Assembly (NCBI RefSeq): GCF_016862275.1
Contig: NZ_BOMQ01000045.1
Location: 62,001-126,000, forward strand
From: Actinoplanes nipponensis
GTDB taxonomy: Bacteria > Actinomycetota > Actinomycetes > Mycobacteriales > Micromonosporaceae
Reading direction: 5' to 3'
Length of the DNA: 64,000 nt
Shown: positions 34,584 through 43,082 of the stretch, one piece after another
How the letters are laid out: every line of letters starts with the position of its first letter
Numbering within the stretch: position 1 is the stretch's first letter
The notes under the pieces: model-generated
The model's database searches: none
Told to the model about the DNA's origin: nothing
The model's input: only the letters and a program-made list of their open reading frames with translations
Translations under genes and position numbers: made by a program

Positions 34584-36091
34584 GGTTTCTCCTCGGGGGT
34601 GAAGCTCAGGGCGTGCCAGGAGACAGGGGGAAGAACGACGGCGGCGCGGCCGCCGTCGAGGGCGGGCATTTCTTCGGTACGGGGACGGACCCGATCAGGC
34701 GCAGCGGCGGTGTTGCCGATCGACGGGTCGTCCGCGGCGAGGCTGATCCGCTGCCCCGCCCGCAGCCCCGGGAAGGCCCGCAGGTCGAGGTCCAGCCGGA
34801 CCGCCTCGGTGGAGCGGTTGACGGCGAAGACGACGAGCCGGCCGCTCGGCTCGTCGAGGGTGGCGACGGCGTCCACCGCCGGCACCTCGCCGTAGCGGCC
34901 GGTGGTCATGGCCGGTGACCGGACCGCGGCCCGCAGCACGGTGCCGCGGGCCAGCCGCGCGGTGTGGGCGAACGGGTGGAAGATGGTCTGCCGCCAGGCC
35001 GCGCCGCCGGGCGTGGTGCGGATCGGCGCGATGATGTTGACCAGCTGCGCCTGGTTGCCGACGGTCACCCGGTCGGCGTGGCGCAGCATGCTGATCAGCA
35101 GGTTGCCGACGACCATCGCGTCGGTGACCGTGTAGTCGTCCTCGATGAGCGCCGGGGTGTCCTCGATCGGCCGGTCCTCCGGCTCGGTGAAACGCGACTG
35201 GTACCAGACGTTCCACTCGTCGAGGGCGAGGTTGATCCGCTTGCCGCGGCGCAGCTTGGCCCGGACGTGGTCGGCGGTGGCGACGATGTCGTCGATGAAG
35301 CCGTCGAGGTTGACCGCGGCGGCCCGGAAGCTGGCCGCGTCCTGGCTCTCGGGGTCGTAGTAGCTGTGCAGGGACAGGTAGTCCACGTGGTCGTAGGTCT
35401 GTTCCAGCACGGTCGCCTCCCACCCGGCGAAGGTGGGCATGTCGGCCTTGGAGCTGCCGCAGGCGACCAGCTGGATGGTGGGGTCGACGCGTTTCATGGC
35501 GTGGCCGGCCCGGGCGGCCAGGCGGCCGTACTCCAGCGCGGTCATGCTGCCGATCTGCCAGGGCCCGTCCATCTCGTTGCCCAGGCACCAGAGCCGGACG
35601 TCGTGCGGCTGGGCCACGCCGTGCTTGCGGCGCAGGTCGGCGGCCGCCGTGCCGTCCGCCAGGTTGCAGTACTCGACCAGCTCGGCGGCCTCGGCGATGC
35701 CGCGGGTGCCGAGGTTGACCGCCATCATCGGCTCCACCCGGGCGAGCGCGGCCCAGCGCATGAACTCGTTGAGCCCGAAGGCGTTGCTCTCCAGCGAGCG
35801 CCAGGCCAGGTCGAGCCGGCGCGGGCGGTCGCCGACCGGGCCGACGCCGTCCTCCCACCGGTAGTTGGAGACGAAGTTGCCGCCGGGGTAGCGCACCAGC
35901 GTGACGCCCAGCTCGCGGACCAGCTCCAGCACGTCGGTGCGCAGCCCGTCGGGGTCGGCCGCCGGGTGGCCGGGCTCGAAGATGCCGGTGTAGACGCAGC
36001 GGCCCATGTGCTCCACGAACGAGCCGAAGAGCCGCCGGTCGACCGGGCCGATGGCGAAGGCGGGGTCGAGAGTCAACCGAGCCTGGTCCAC
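34580..36091 (-). CDS. GH51 alpha-N-arabinofuranosidase
   Basis: 503 residues from GTG at 36091, with GGGAG 6 nt upstream. GH51 pattern: RLFGSFVEHMGRCVYTGIFEPGH at the start, VRYPGGNFVSNYRWEDGVG, WCLGNEMDGPWQIG with the acid/base Glu near residue 171, and NLALDEWNVWY with the nucleophile Glu near 292. No signal peptide, so it acts in the cytoplasm on imported arabino-oligosaccharides. First gene of the operon after the palindromic operator. Confidence 0.95.
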   Translation of the reverse strand: MDQARLTLDPAFAIGPVDRRLFGSFVEHMGRCVYTGIFEPGHPAADPDGLRTDVLELVRELGVTLVRYPGGNFVSNYRWEDGVGPVGDRPRRLDLAWRSLESNAFGLNEFMRWAALARVEPMMAVNLGTRGIAEAAELVEYCNLADGTAAADLRRKHGVAQPHDVRLWCLGNEMDGPWQIGSMTALEYGRLAARAGHAMKRVDPTIQLVACGSSKADMPTFAGWEATVLEQTYDHVDYLSLHSYYDPESQDAASFRAAAVNLDGFIDDIVATADHVRAKLRRGKRINLALDEWNVWYQSRFTEPEDRPIEDTPALIEDDYTVTDAMVVGNLLISMLRHADRVTVGNQAQLVNIIAPIRTTPGGAAWRQTIFHPFAHTARLARGTVLRAAVRSPAMTTGRYGEVPAVDAVATLDEPSGRLVVFAVNRSTEAVRLDLDLRAFPGLRAGQRISLAADDPSIGNTAAAPDRVRPRTEEMPALDGGRAAVVLPPVSWHALSFTPEEKP

Positions 36092-36133
36092 GTGGAACTC
36101 CCGTCCGCCGGTGTTGTGTGCCGCCTCACACTG

Positions 36134-36161
36134 TTTACAACGTTGGAACCAACGTTGTAAA
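36134..36161. promoter_or_regulatory. 28-bp perfect palindrome, probable LacI-family operator of the arabinan operon
   Basis: Arms TTTACAACGTTGG and CCAACGTTGTAAA (13 bp each, 36134-36146 and 36149-36161) are separated by AA. Each arm contains its own 8-bp palindrome CAACGTTG (36138-36145 and 36150-36157), 12 bp apart, so the site could hold one dimer or two overlapping LacI-type dimers. It lies 43 nt before the GH51 start and beside the lacI-type gene. Confidence 0.8.
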
Positions 36162-36206
36162 GAGCCCGACACCCGCCTGTTATCAGGAGCGTCGAGATTG
36201 GTGCGG

Positions 36207-36220
36207 TGGGAGCGCTTCCC
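36207..36220. promoter_or_regulatory. second LacI-type box TGGGAGCGCTTCCC
   Basis: This near-palindrome resembles the TGGGAGCGCTCCCA operator of CebR-type LacI regulators with one extra T. It lies 7 nt beyond the stop of the regulator gene, about 50 nt from the larger palindrome, and could bind another LacI-family protein or a second dimer. Confidence 0.45.
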
Positions 36221-36227
36221 GGCGGAC

Positions 36228-37244
36228 TTATCGCCCGAGCGTGCTTTCCCGGGCCACCAGCCGGTGGCTGACCCGCAACTCGCGCGGCGCGGCGGCGGGC
36301 GTCGCGCCCTCGCCCAGCCGCTCGGCCAGCAGGTCGACGGCCAGCTCGGCGATCCGGCCCAGGTCCGGGGCGATCGTGCTGAGCGTCGGCGTGCTGAACC
36401 GGCCGTCCTCGATGTCGTCGAAGCCGATCACGGCCACGTCGCCGGGCACGGTCCGGCCGCGGTCCAGCAGGGTGCGGATCGCGCCCAGGGCCAGCAGGTC
36501 GTTGAAGCAGAAGACGGCGTCCGGCGGCCCGGGGCCGTCCAGCAGGCGGGCCATCGCGGCGGCGCCGTCGGCCCGGTGGAACATCTCCACCTCGGCGACC
36601 AGGGCGGGATCGACCGGCAGGCCGGCCTCCGCGAGCGCCGCCCGGTAGCCGGCGAGCCGCTGATGCGCGGTCACCGCCGACGGGCTGTCCTGCGCCCCGA
36701 TCGCGGCGATCCGCCGCCGCCCCGACGCGCACAGATGCCGGGTCGCGTCGGCCGCGGCAGCCGTGTTGTCGATGGCCACGTGATCGGCCGGGCCGTGCCA
36801 CACCCGCTCGCCCAGCAGCACCATCGGCGTCTCGTCGCCGCCGCGGGCCAGCTCCTCGCCGGCCAGCGCCAGCGGGCTGAAGATCAGGCCGTCGATGGCG
36901 TGCCGGCGCAACCCGGCGACCAGGTTGCGTTCCCGGTCGGCGTGGCCGTCGGTCTGGTCGATCAGCACGGTCCAGGACCGGCGCTCGGCGGCGTGCACGA
37001 TGCGCCCGGCCAGCTCGGCGAAGTACGGCGACTGCAACTCCGGCACCGCCAGCGCGATCACCCCGGAGCGGCCGCTGCGCAGCTGCCGGGCGGCGACGTT
37101 GGGCTTGTACCCGAGCGCGTCGATGGCCTGCTGCACGCGGGCCCGGGTGTCCGGCGCGACGTGCACGTAGCCGTTCACCACGTTGGAGACGGTCTTGATC
37201 GACACGCCGGCCCGCGCGGCCACGTCCTTCAGACCCGGAGGCAC
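36228..37244 (-). CDS. LacI family transcriptional regulator of the arabinan operon
   Basis: 338 residues from GTG at 37244, preceded by GGAGAGGAGG with 8-nt spacing; ATG at 37268 is a less supported longer start. N-terminal HTH LKDVAARAGVSIKTVSNVVNG, hinge helix NVAARQLRSGRSG, then a periplasmic-binding-protein-like effector domain (VIALAVPELQSPYFAELAGRIV, VIGFDDIEDGRFSTPTLSTI). It is probably a repressor released by arabinose or an arabino-oligosaccharide, acting on the palindrome between it and GH51. Same strand as the operon it likely controls. Confidence 0.92.
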   Translation of the reverse strand: MPPGLKDVAARAGVSIKTVSNVVNGYVHVAPDTRARVQQAIDALGYKPNVAARQLRSGRSGVIALAVPELQSPYFAELAGRIVHAAERRSWTVLIDQTDGHADRERNLVAGLRRHAIDGLIFSPLALAGEELARGGDETPMVLLGERVWHGPADHVAIDNTAAAADATRHLCASGRRRIAAIGAQDSPSAVTAHQRLAGYRAALAEAGLPVDPALVAEVEMFHRADGAAAMARLLDGPGPPDAVFCFNDLLALGAIRTLLDRGRTVPGDVAVIGFDDIEDGRFSTPTLSTIAPDLGRIAELAVDLLAERLGEGATPAAAPRELRVSHRLVARESTLGR

Positions 37245-37272
37245 CGGCCCCGCCTCCTCTCCGTGCATCAGC

Positions 37273-37313
37273 ACGAAGCCCCGGCCCCGGACGGCACCGG
37301 ACCGGGGCTTCGT
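37273..37313 (-). terminator. terminator after cysN
   Basis: A 12-bp perfect stem (ACGAAGCCCCGG at 37273-37284 with CCGGGGCTTCGT at 37302-37313) has a 17-nt loop. It lies just after the cysN stop and separates it from the regulator gene downstream. Confidence 0.8.
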
Positions 37314-37319
37314 CAGACC

Positions 37320-38618
37320 CTACTGAGCCTCGATGATCATCCCAGCGCCCACGGTCCGGTTGGTCGCCTCGTCGATGAGGATGAAGCCACCGGTGGTACG
37401 GTTACGGCGGTACTCGTCGGCCAGCAGCGGCACCGTGGTGCGCAGCTTGACCCGGCCGATCTCGTTCAGTCCCAGCTGCGGCGCGTCCTCGTCGCGGTGC
37501 AACGTGTTCACGTCGAGGCGGTACTGCAGGCCGCGGACCACCGTACGGGCCGTGCGGGTGGTGTGCTTGATGGTGTACTTCGCGCCGACCCGCAGCGGGG
37601 CCGTCTCGTCCATCCAGCAGATCATCGCCTCGACGTCCTGGGCGACCGCCGGCGCGTTGTGCGGCCGGCAGATCATGTCGCCCCGGGAGATGTCGATCTC
37701 GTCGGTCAGCCGCACGGTCACCGACATCGGCGGGAACGCCTCGTCGACCGGGCCGTCCGCGGTGTCGATGGCGGAGATCTTGCTGGTCATCCCGGACGGC
37801 AGCACCATCACGTCGTCGCCGGGCTTGAGCACGCCCGAGGCGACCTGGCCGGCGTAGCCGCGGTAGTCGGTGACGTCCTTGGACTGCGGGCGGATCACGT
37901 ACTGCACCGGGAAGCGCACGTCGACCAGGTTGCGGTCCGAGGCGATGTGCACGTGCTCCAGGTGGTGCAGCAGCGACGGGCCCTCGTACCAGGGGCTCCG
38001 CTCGGAGCGCGAGGCGATGTTGTCGCCCTCCAGCGCCGAGATCGGGATGACCGTCAGGTCGGGCGCGTCGAGCTTGGCCGCGAACGAGGTGAACTCGTCG
38101 GCGATCTTCTCGTAGACGCCGCGGTCCCAGCCCACCAGGTCCATCTTGTTGACGCACAGCACCAGGTGCGGAACGCGCAGCAGGCTGGTCAGGAAGGCGT
38201 GCCGGCGGGACTGCTCGACCAGGCCCTTGCGGGCGTCGACCAGGATCAGCGCGAGGTCGGCCGTCGAGGCGCCGGTGACCATGTTGCGGGTGTACTGGAT
38301 GTGCCCCGGGGTGTCGGCGATGATGAACTTGCGCCGCGGCGTGGCGAAGTAGCGGTACGCCACGTCGATGGTGATGCCCTGCTCCCGCTCGGCCCGCAGG
38401 CCGTCGGTGAGCAGCGCCAGGTTGGTGTACTCGTCGCCGCGGGCCGCGCTGACCGCCTCGACCGCCTCGAGCTGGTCGGAGAACAGCGACTTGGTGTCGT
38501 AGAGCAGCCGGCCGATCAGCGTCGACTTGCCGTCGTCCACGCTGCCGGCGGTGGCGAACCGCAGCAGGTCCATCGGCCGGGCCGTCGCCTCGTCGGACTC
38601 CAGAACTGCCTGACTCAT
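37320..38618 (-). CDS. cysN: sulfate adenylyltransferase large (GTPase) subunit
   Basis: 432 residues. Elongation-factor-like GTPase: Walker A TAGSVDDGKSTL near residue 25, EREQGITIDVAYRYF, IADTPGHIQYTRNM, and VNKMDLVGWD. With CysD it forms ATP sulfurylase, coupling GTP hydrolysis to formation of adenosine 5'-phosphosulfate. The length suits CysN alone; the APS kinase domain of NodQ/CysNC fusions is absent. ATG at 38618 overlaps the cysD stop (TGATG). Confidence 0.95.
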   Translation of the reverse strand: MSQAVLESDEATARPMDLLRFATAGSVDDGKSTLIGRLLYDTKSLFSDQLEAVEAVSAARGDEYTNLALLTDGLRAEREQGITIDVAYRYFATPRRKFIIADTPGHIQYTRNMVTGASTADLALILVDARKGLVEQSRRHAFLTSLLRVPHLVLCVNKMDLVGWDRGVYEKIADEFTSFAAKLDAPDLTVIPISALEGDNIASRSERSPWYEGPSLLHHLEHVHIASDRNLVDVRFPVQYVIRPQSKDVTDYRGYAGQVASGVLKPGDDVMVLPSGMTSKISAIDTADGPVDEAFPPMSVTVRLTDEIDISRGDMICRPHNAPAVAQDVEAMICWMDETAPLRVGAKYTIKHTTRTARTVVRGLQYRLDVNTLHRDEDAPQLGLNEIGRVKLRTTVPLLADEYRRNRTTGGFILIDEATNRTVGAGMIIEAQ

Positions 38619-39529
38619 CAGAAGTAGCCTTCCCGCTTGCGGTCTTCCATCGCGGCCTCGCTGACCTTGTCGTCGCCCCGGGTGGCGCCGCGCTCGGTGA
38701 TCCGGGTCGCCGCGACCTCGTCGATGACCTTCTCCACCGTGTCGGCGTCGGAGAGCACCGCGGCGGTCTGCGACGCGTCGCCGACGGTGCGGTAGCGCAC
38801 CCGGCGGGTCTCGACGGTCTCGCCGTCCTTGGGGACGATGAACTCGTTCACCGCGTAGAACATCCCGGCGCGCTCGACGACCTCGCGGTCGTGGGCGTAG
38901 TAGATGCTCGGCAGCGCGATCCGCTCCTTGGCGATGTAGTGCCAGACGTCCAGCTCGGTCCAGTTCGACAGCGGGAACACCCGGATCGACTCGCCCGGGT
39001 GGTGCCGTCCGTTGTAGAGCGACCACAGCTCCGGGCGCTGGTTCTTCGGGTCCCACTGGCCGAACTCGTCGCGGAAGCTGAACATCCGCTCCTTGGCCCG
39101 GGCCTTCTCCTCGTCGCGGCGGGCGCCGCCGAACAGCGCGTCGAAGCGGTACTTCTCCACCGCCGCCAGCAGCACCGGGGTCTGGATCCGGTTGCGGGTG
39201 CCGTCCGGCAGCTCCCGGACCAGGCCGGAGTCGATGGCCTCCTGCACGCTGGCGATCACCAGGTTGAGGCCGAGCTCGGCCACCCGGGTGTCGCGGTAGT
39301 CCAGCACCTCGGGGAAGTTGTGCCCGGTGTCCACGTGCATGACCGGGAAGGGGATGCGCGCCGGCGCGAACGCCTTCTCGGCCAGGCGCAGCATCACGAT
39401 CGAGTCCTTGCCGCCGGAGAAGAGCAGGACCGGCCGCTCGAACTCGGCCATGACCTCCCGCATGACGAAGACGCTCTCGGCTTCGAGAGCGTCGAGATGC
39501 GAGACGCGGTAGGGCTTCGTCTGGCTCAT
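38618..39529 (-). CDS. cysD: sulfate adenylyltransferase small subunit
   Basis: 303 residues from ATG at 39529, giving MSQTKPYRVSHLDALEAESV, the normal CysD start; an in-frame ATG at 39562 adds 11 residues and lacks an SD. PP-loop ATPase motif LLFSGGKDSIVMLRLA near residue 35, then HVDTGHNFPEV and FGGARRDEEKARAKER. It binds ATP and sulfate in ATP sulfurylase with CysN. The order cysQ-cysD-cysN on the minus strand is a sulfate-activation operon. Confidence 0.95.
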   Translation of the reverse strand: MSQTKPYRVSHLDALEAESVFVMREVMAEFERPVLLFSGGKDSIVMLRLAEKAFAPARIPFPVMHVDTGHNFPEVLDYRDTRVAELGLNLVIASVQEAIDSGLVRELPDGTRNRIQTPVLLAAVEKYRFDALFGGARRDEEKARAKERMFSFRDEFGQWDPKNQRPELWSLYNGRHHPGESIRVFPLSNWTELDVWHYIAKERIALPSIYYAHDREVVERAGMFYAVNEFIVPKDGETVETRRVRYRTVGDASQTAAVLSDADTVEKVIDEVAATRITERGATRGDDKVSEAAMEDRKREGYF

Positions 39530-39575
39530 CTTCCAGACCTTTCGGGTGTCGGCCGAACTCATCCGGGGGCTCGGT

Positions 39576-40463
39576 TTACGGGAGGTGTCGCTGCAACGCT
39601 GCGAGCAGACGGGGCGCGAGGTCCTTGCGACAGACCACCAGATCCGGCAACTTCGGATCGGCCTGGTTGTATTTCAGCGCAGTTCCATCGATACGGGAAG
39701 CGTGCAGTCCAGTGGCCGACGCCACAGCGACCGGGGCGGCGCTGTCCCACTCGTACTGCCCGCCGGCATGCACATAGGCGTCCGCGTCCCCGTTGATCAC
39801 CGCGGCGATCTTCACGCCGGCCGATCCCATCGGCACCAGCTCGGCGCCGATGTCCTCGGCCAGGGCGGTGACGAACGCCGGCGGGCGGGTGCGGCTGGCG
39901 GCGATCCGGATCGGGCCACCGGTCGCGGCGGCCAGCGGCAGCGGCGGGTACGCCGGCGGCTGATCGGTGGCCAACGTGCGGTGCTGGGCCGGCATCGCCA
40001 CGGCCCCGGCGGCCAGGCAGCTGGGCCGGGAGCAGTCCGCGGTCCAGAGCGCCACGTGCACGGCCCAGTCGGTGCGGCCCTGCTCGGAGAACTCCCGGGT
40101 GCCGTCCAGCGGGTCGATGATCCAGACCCGGGAGGCGTCCAGGCGGTCCGGGCGTACGGCGTCGTGCCGGTCGTCCTGCCAGGCCAGCCGAGAGTGGTCG
40201 TCCTCCTCCGACAGCACCGCGTCCGCCGGGCGCCACCGGGCCAGCTCGGCGCGCAGCAGGTCGTGCGCGGCCTTGTCGCCGGCCGCCTTGAGGGCCTTGC
40301 CGTCGGCGTACCCCACCTCGTCGCGGACCTGGAGCAGCACCTGGCCGGCGCGGTCGGCGAGCCAGCGCGCGAAGGCCGCGTCGATGACCGGCGGGGTCCC
40401 GCCGTCCGCGACCGGCTCACGCTGACCCGCTATGCGGGCCGACGTCCCTGTCTGCTCGCTCAT
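39576..40463 (-). CDS. cysQ: 3'(2'),5'-bisphosphate nucleotidase (CysQ-like)
   Basis: 295 residues from ATG at 40463, preceded by GAGGCGAGG; ATG at 40478 is an alternative. Inositol-monophosphatase-type metal motifs VLSEEDDHS, WIIDPLDGTREF and WDSAAPVAVA. It hydrolyses 3'-phosphoadenosine 5'-phosphate, the by-product of sulfate assimilation, and agrees with the cysDN genes directly downstream. It follows the sugar transferase gene by only 17 nt, so the two may share a transcript although their functions differ. Confidence 0.93.
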   Translation of the reverse strand: MSEQTGTSARIAGQREPVADGGTPPVIDAAFARWLADRAGQVLLQVRDEVGYADGKALKAAGDKAAHDLLRAELARWRPADAVLSEEDDHSRLAWQDDRHDAVRPDRLDASRVWIIDPLDGTREFSEQGRTDWAVHVALWTADCSRPSCLAAGAVAMPAQHRTLATDQPPAYPPLPLAAATGGPIRIAASRTRPPAFVTALAEDIGAELVPMGSAGVKIAAVINGDADAYVHAGGQYEWDSAAPVAVASATGLHASRIDGTALKYNQADPKLPDLVVCRKDLAPRLLAALQRHLP

Positions 40464-40480
40464 CGCCTCGCCTCTCATGC

Positions 40481-42280
40481 TCAGTACGCCCCGGACGAGC
40501 GCACCACGGCCGTCATGGTGCGCAAAAGGATCACCAGGTCCAAACTGAGCGACCAGTTCTCCACATAGCGAAGGTCCAGCCGGACCGTCTCCTCCCACGA
40601 CAGGTCCGAACGTCCGGAAACCTGCCAAAGGCCCGTCATGCCGGGCTTGACGGCAAGACGGCGGCGCACGTCGTCGGCGTAGACGGCAACCTCGGACGGC
40701 AACGGCGGCCGCGGCCCGACCAGCGACATCTGACCGGCGATCACGTTCAGCAGCTGGGGCAGCTCGTCCAGGGACAGCCTCCGCAACCACCGACCGACCG
40801 GGGTCACGCGCGGGTCGTCGCGCATTTTGAAGAGCACACCGTCGTGCTCGTTGAGATGCCGGAGCTCGGCCAGCCGGGCCTCGGCGTCGACGTACATGCT
40901 GCGGAACTTGAAGATACGGAACTCGGACCCGTCACGCCCGACCCGCACCTGACGAAAGAGTACCGGGCCGCGTGAGGTCACCCGCACGCAGAGTGCGACG
41001 CCCACCAGCAGCGGACCGAAGACAATGAGCAGGGCCAGGGCACCGACCCGGTCGACGAGGTCCTTGACGATGCGGGCGCCGCCGTGCAGCCGCGGATGCT
41101 CCACGTGCAGCATCGGCAGCCCGTCGAACGGCCGGATGGTGGTGCGCGCCCCGGCCACGTCGATGAGGGCGCTCGCCACCACCAGGTCGACCTCGTCGCG
41201 CTCGAGCCGCCAGGCCAGCCGGCGCAGCGCCGCGCCGTCCAGCTCCGGGCAGCTCAGCACCACCACGGTGTCGGCGTCGGCCGCGTCCACCGCGGTCGCC
41301 ACGTCGTCGAACGTGCCGAAGACCGGCAGGTCGATGACCCCGTCGTGGCCCGGCGGCAGGCACGCCCCGACCACCTCCAGGCCGTGGTAGCGCTCCCGGC
41401 GCAGCTGGCGGGCGATCCCGATGACCGACAGCTCATGACCGACCACGATCACCCGGCGCAGCCGCTCGCCCCGGGCCCGGGCCAGGTGCAGCCGCTTGCG
41501 CAGGGCGAACCGCAGGACCACCGCGGACAGCATCGCGGTGGGCAGCGCGGCCAGCACGTACGAGCGGGCCAGGTCCAGATCGAGCGCGTACGACACCACG
41601 GCCACACCCGCGATCAGGCCGACCCCGCCCCGGAACACCCGCTGGTACTCGTCCGTGCCGACGAACAGGAAGCGGCGCTCGTACGCCCGGCTCACCACCA
41701 GCACCGCCAGCAGCGCCACCGGCAGCAGCGCCGACAGCCACACGTACGAGCGGTTGTAGGTGGTCACCTCGTCGCCGAAGCGCAGCCCGAACGTCACCGC
41801 GCCCGCGGCGATGCCGGCCAGCAGGTCGCAGAGGATCAGCGTGCGCACGTACTGCCGCTCCCACCGCTGGCGCCGCGACATCGCCGCGTGCCGGCCCCGG
41901 ACCCGCACGAACGGCCGGGTCGCGGGCCGGGCCGCGGCGGAGCGGTTGCGCTCGTCCGACCAGTGCCGCTCGACGGCCCGGTTGCGGGCCCGCCCGGCGG
42001 CGTCGCGGCCCCCGGCGCCGGCCAGCGGCGGCGCGTTGTCGGCCCCGTCCACCCCGGTGTCGTCGACGGTCGAGCGGGCCGGCGACGGGATCTTGCTGTT
42101 CCGGCTCCGGTACGGCAGCGGCCGGTGCGGGCGGGGGCCGTGGTTGCCGGGCGGGTGATTGGCCGGGCCGTGGTTCTCCGGCGGCTCCGACGGCGCCCCG
42201 TCGCCGCGGTGCACGGCCGGCAGCACCACCGTCGGCTCACCCGGTGTCGCCCCGTGGTCCTCGGAGAGTTCCTGGCGCAA
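40481..42280 (-). CDS. exopolysaccharide biosynthesis polyprenyl glycosylphosphotransferase
   Basis: 599 residues from TTG at 42280, which has GGGGGAGG 5 nt upstream. About 140 residues of Pro/Arg-rich cytoplasmic N-terminus precede four membrane segments, a Rossmann-like CoA-binding region (RRVIVVGHELSVIGIARQL), another membrane segment (VDRVGALALLIVFGPLLVG) and a C-terminal bacterial sugar-transferase domain with FRIFKFRSM, SLDELPQLLNVI, GPRPPLPSEV and KPGMTGLWQVSGRS. WcaJ/CpsE-type enzymes transfer a sugar-1-phosphate to undecaprenyl phosphate to start a polysaccharide. No other polysaccharide genes lie beside it, apart from cysQ and cysDN. Confidence 0.92.
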   Translation of the reverse strand: MRQELSEDHGATPGEPTVVLPAVHRGDGAPSEPPENHGPANHPPGNHGPRPHRPLPYRSRNSKIPSPARSTVDDTGVDGADNAPPLAGAGGRDAAGRARNRAVERHWSDERNRSAAARPATRPFVRVRGRHAAMSRRQRWERQYVRTLILCDLLAGIAAGAVTFGLRFGDEVTTYNRSYVWLSALLPVALLAVLVVSRAYERRFLFVGTDEYQRVFRGGVGLIAGVAVVSYALDLDLARSYVLAALPTAMLSAVVLRFALRKRLHLARARGERLRRVIVVGHELSVIGIARQLRRERYHGLEVVGACLPPGHDGVIDLPVFGTFDDVATAVDAADADTVVVLSCPELDGAALRRLAWRLERDEVDLVVASALIDVAGARTTIRPFDGLPMLHVEHPRLHGGARIVKDLVDRVGALALLIVFGPLLVGVALCVRVTSRGPVLFRQVRVGRDGSEFRIFKFRSMYVDAEARLAELRHLNEHDGVLFKMRDDPRVTPVGRWLRRLSLDELPQLLNVIAGQMSLVGPRPPLPSEVAVYADDVRRRLAVKPGMTGLWQVSGRSDLSWEETVRLDLRYVENWSLSLDLVILLRTMTAVVRSSGAY

Positions 42281-42420
42281 ACGAACCTCCCCCGTACCGC
42301 GTGGTCACCGCACACCGTTGGGGTGCGCTACGTGACCAACGCGCTAACCAGGGGACGCGTCACGGTGTCGATAGATGGACAAAACAGCCCAATCGATATG
42401 TCCGTTTCGCAAGCATCGAT

Positions 42421-43008
42421 TCAATTTCCGTGGTATTTGTTCTGCGCCCACTCCACACCCTCGAGCACCACAGCCTCCACCACGTCCGCCGCCCGGTCCA
42501 CGAGGAAATCCACCTCCTTGCGCTCCGCACCGGAGAAGTCCGACAGCACGTAGTCGGCCGGATCCTGACGCCCCGGCGGCCGGCCGATGCCGAACCGGAC
42601 CCGGGCGTACTCCTTGCTGCCCAGCGACTTCGACATCGAGCGCAGCCCGTTGTGACCACCCTCACCACCGCCGCGCTTCACCCGCACCTGCCCGTACGGC
42701 ACGTCCAGCTCGTCGTGCACGGCCACCACGTTCTCCACCGGCACCTTGAAGAACTGCGCCAGCGCCACCACCGGCGCCCCGGACAGGTTCATGAAGGTCA
42801 GCGGCTTCACCAGGATCAGCTTCGGACCGCCGAAACCCAACCGGCCCTCGGCCACCTCGGCCACCACCCGCTTGGCCCGGCCGAACTTGCCGCCGACCCG
42901 CCCCGCCAGCAGCTCGGCCACCCGGAAGCCGACGTTGTGCCGGTTGCCGGCATACTCCCGGCCGGGATTGCCCAGGCCGACCACCAGCCAGGGCGCGTCC
43001 TCGGTCAT
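42421..43008 (-). CDS. pth: peptidyl-tRNA hydrolase
   Basis: 195 residues. VVGLGNPGREYAGNRHNVGF with catalytic His24, KPLTFMNLSG, HDELDVPYGQVRVKRGGGEGGHNGLRS: the bacterial Pth signatures. It rescues peptidyl-tRNA released from stalled ribosomes. It follows rplY, with a strong hairpin between them, as usual in actinobacteria. Confidence 0.97.
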   Translation of the reverse strand: MTEDAPWLVVGLGNPGREYAGNRHNVGFRVAELLAGRVGGKFGRAKRVVAEVAEGRLGFGGPKLILVKPLTFMNLSGAPVVALAQFFKVPVENVVAVHDELDVPYGQVRVKRGGGEGGHNGLRSMSKSLGSKEYARVRFGIGRPPGRQDPADYVLSDFSGAERKEVDFLVDRAADVVEAVVLEGVEWAQNKYHGN

Positions 43009-43026
43009 GGTCTCTCCTTACGACAA

Positions 43027-43056
43027 CAGGGAAAGTGCCACAAGGCACTTTCCCTG
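43027..43056 (-). terminator. hairpin between rplY and pth
   Basis: A 13-bp perfect stem (CAGGGAAAGTGCC with GGCACTTTCCCTG) has an ACAA loop and lies in the 74-nt gap. It can act as a terminator or attenuator reducing pth expression relative to rplY. Confidence 0.8.
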
Positions 43057-43082
43057 GAGATCGCGGTTCTGTGGGGGCCGGG

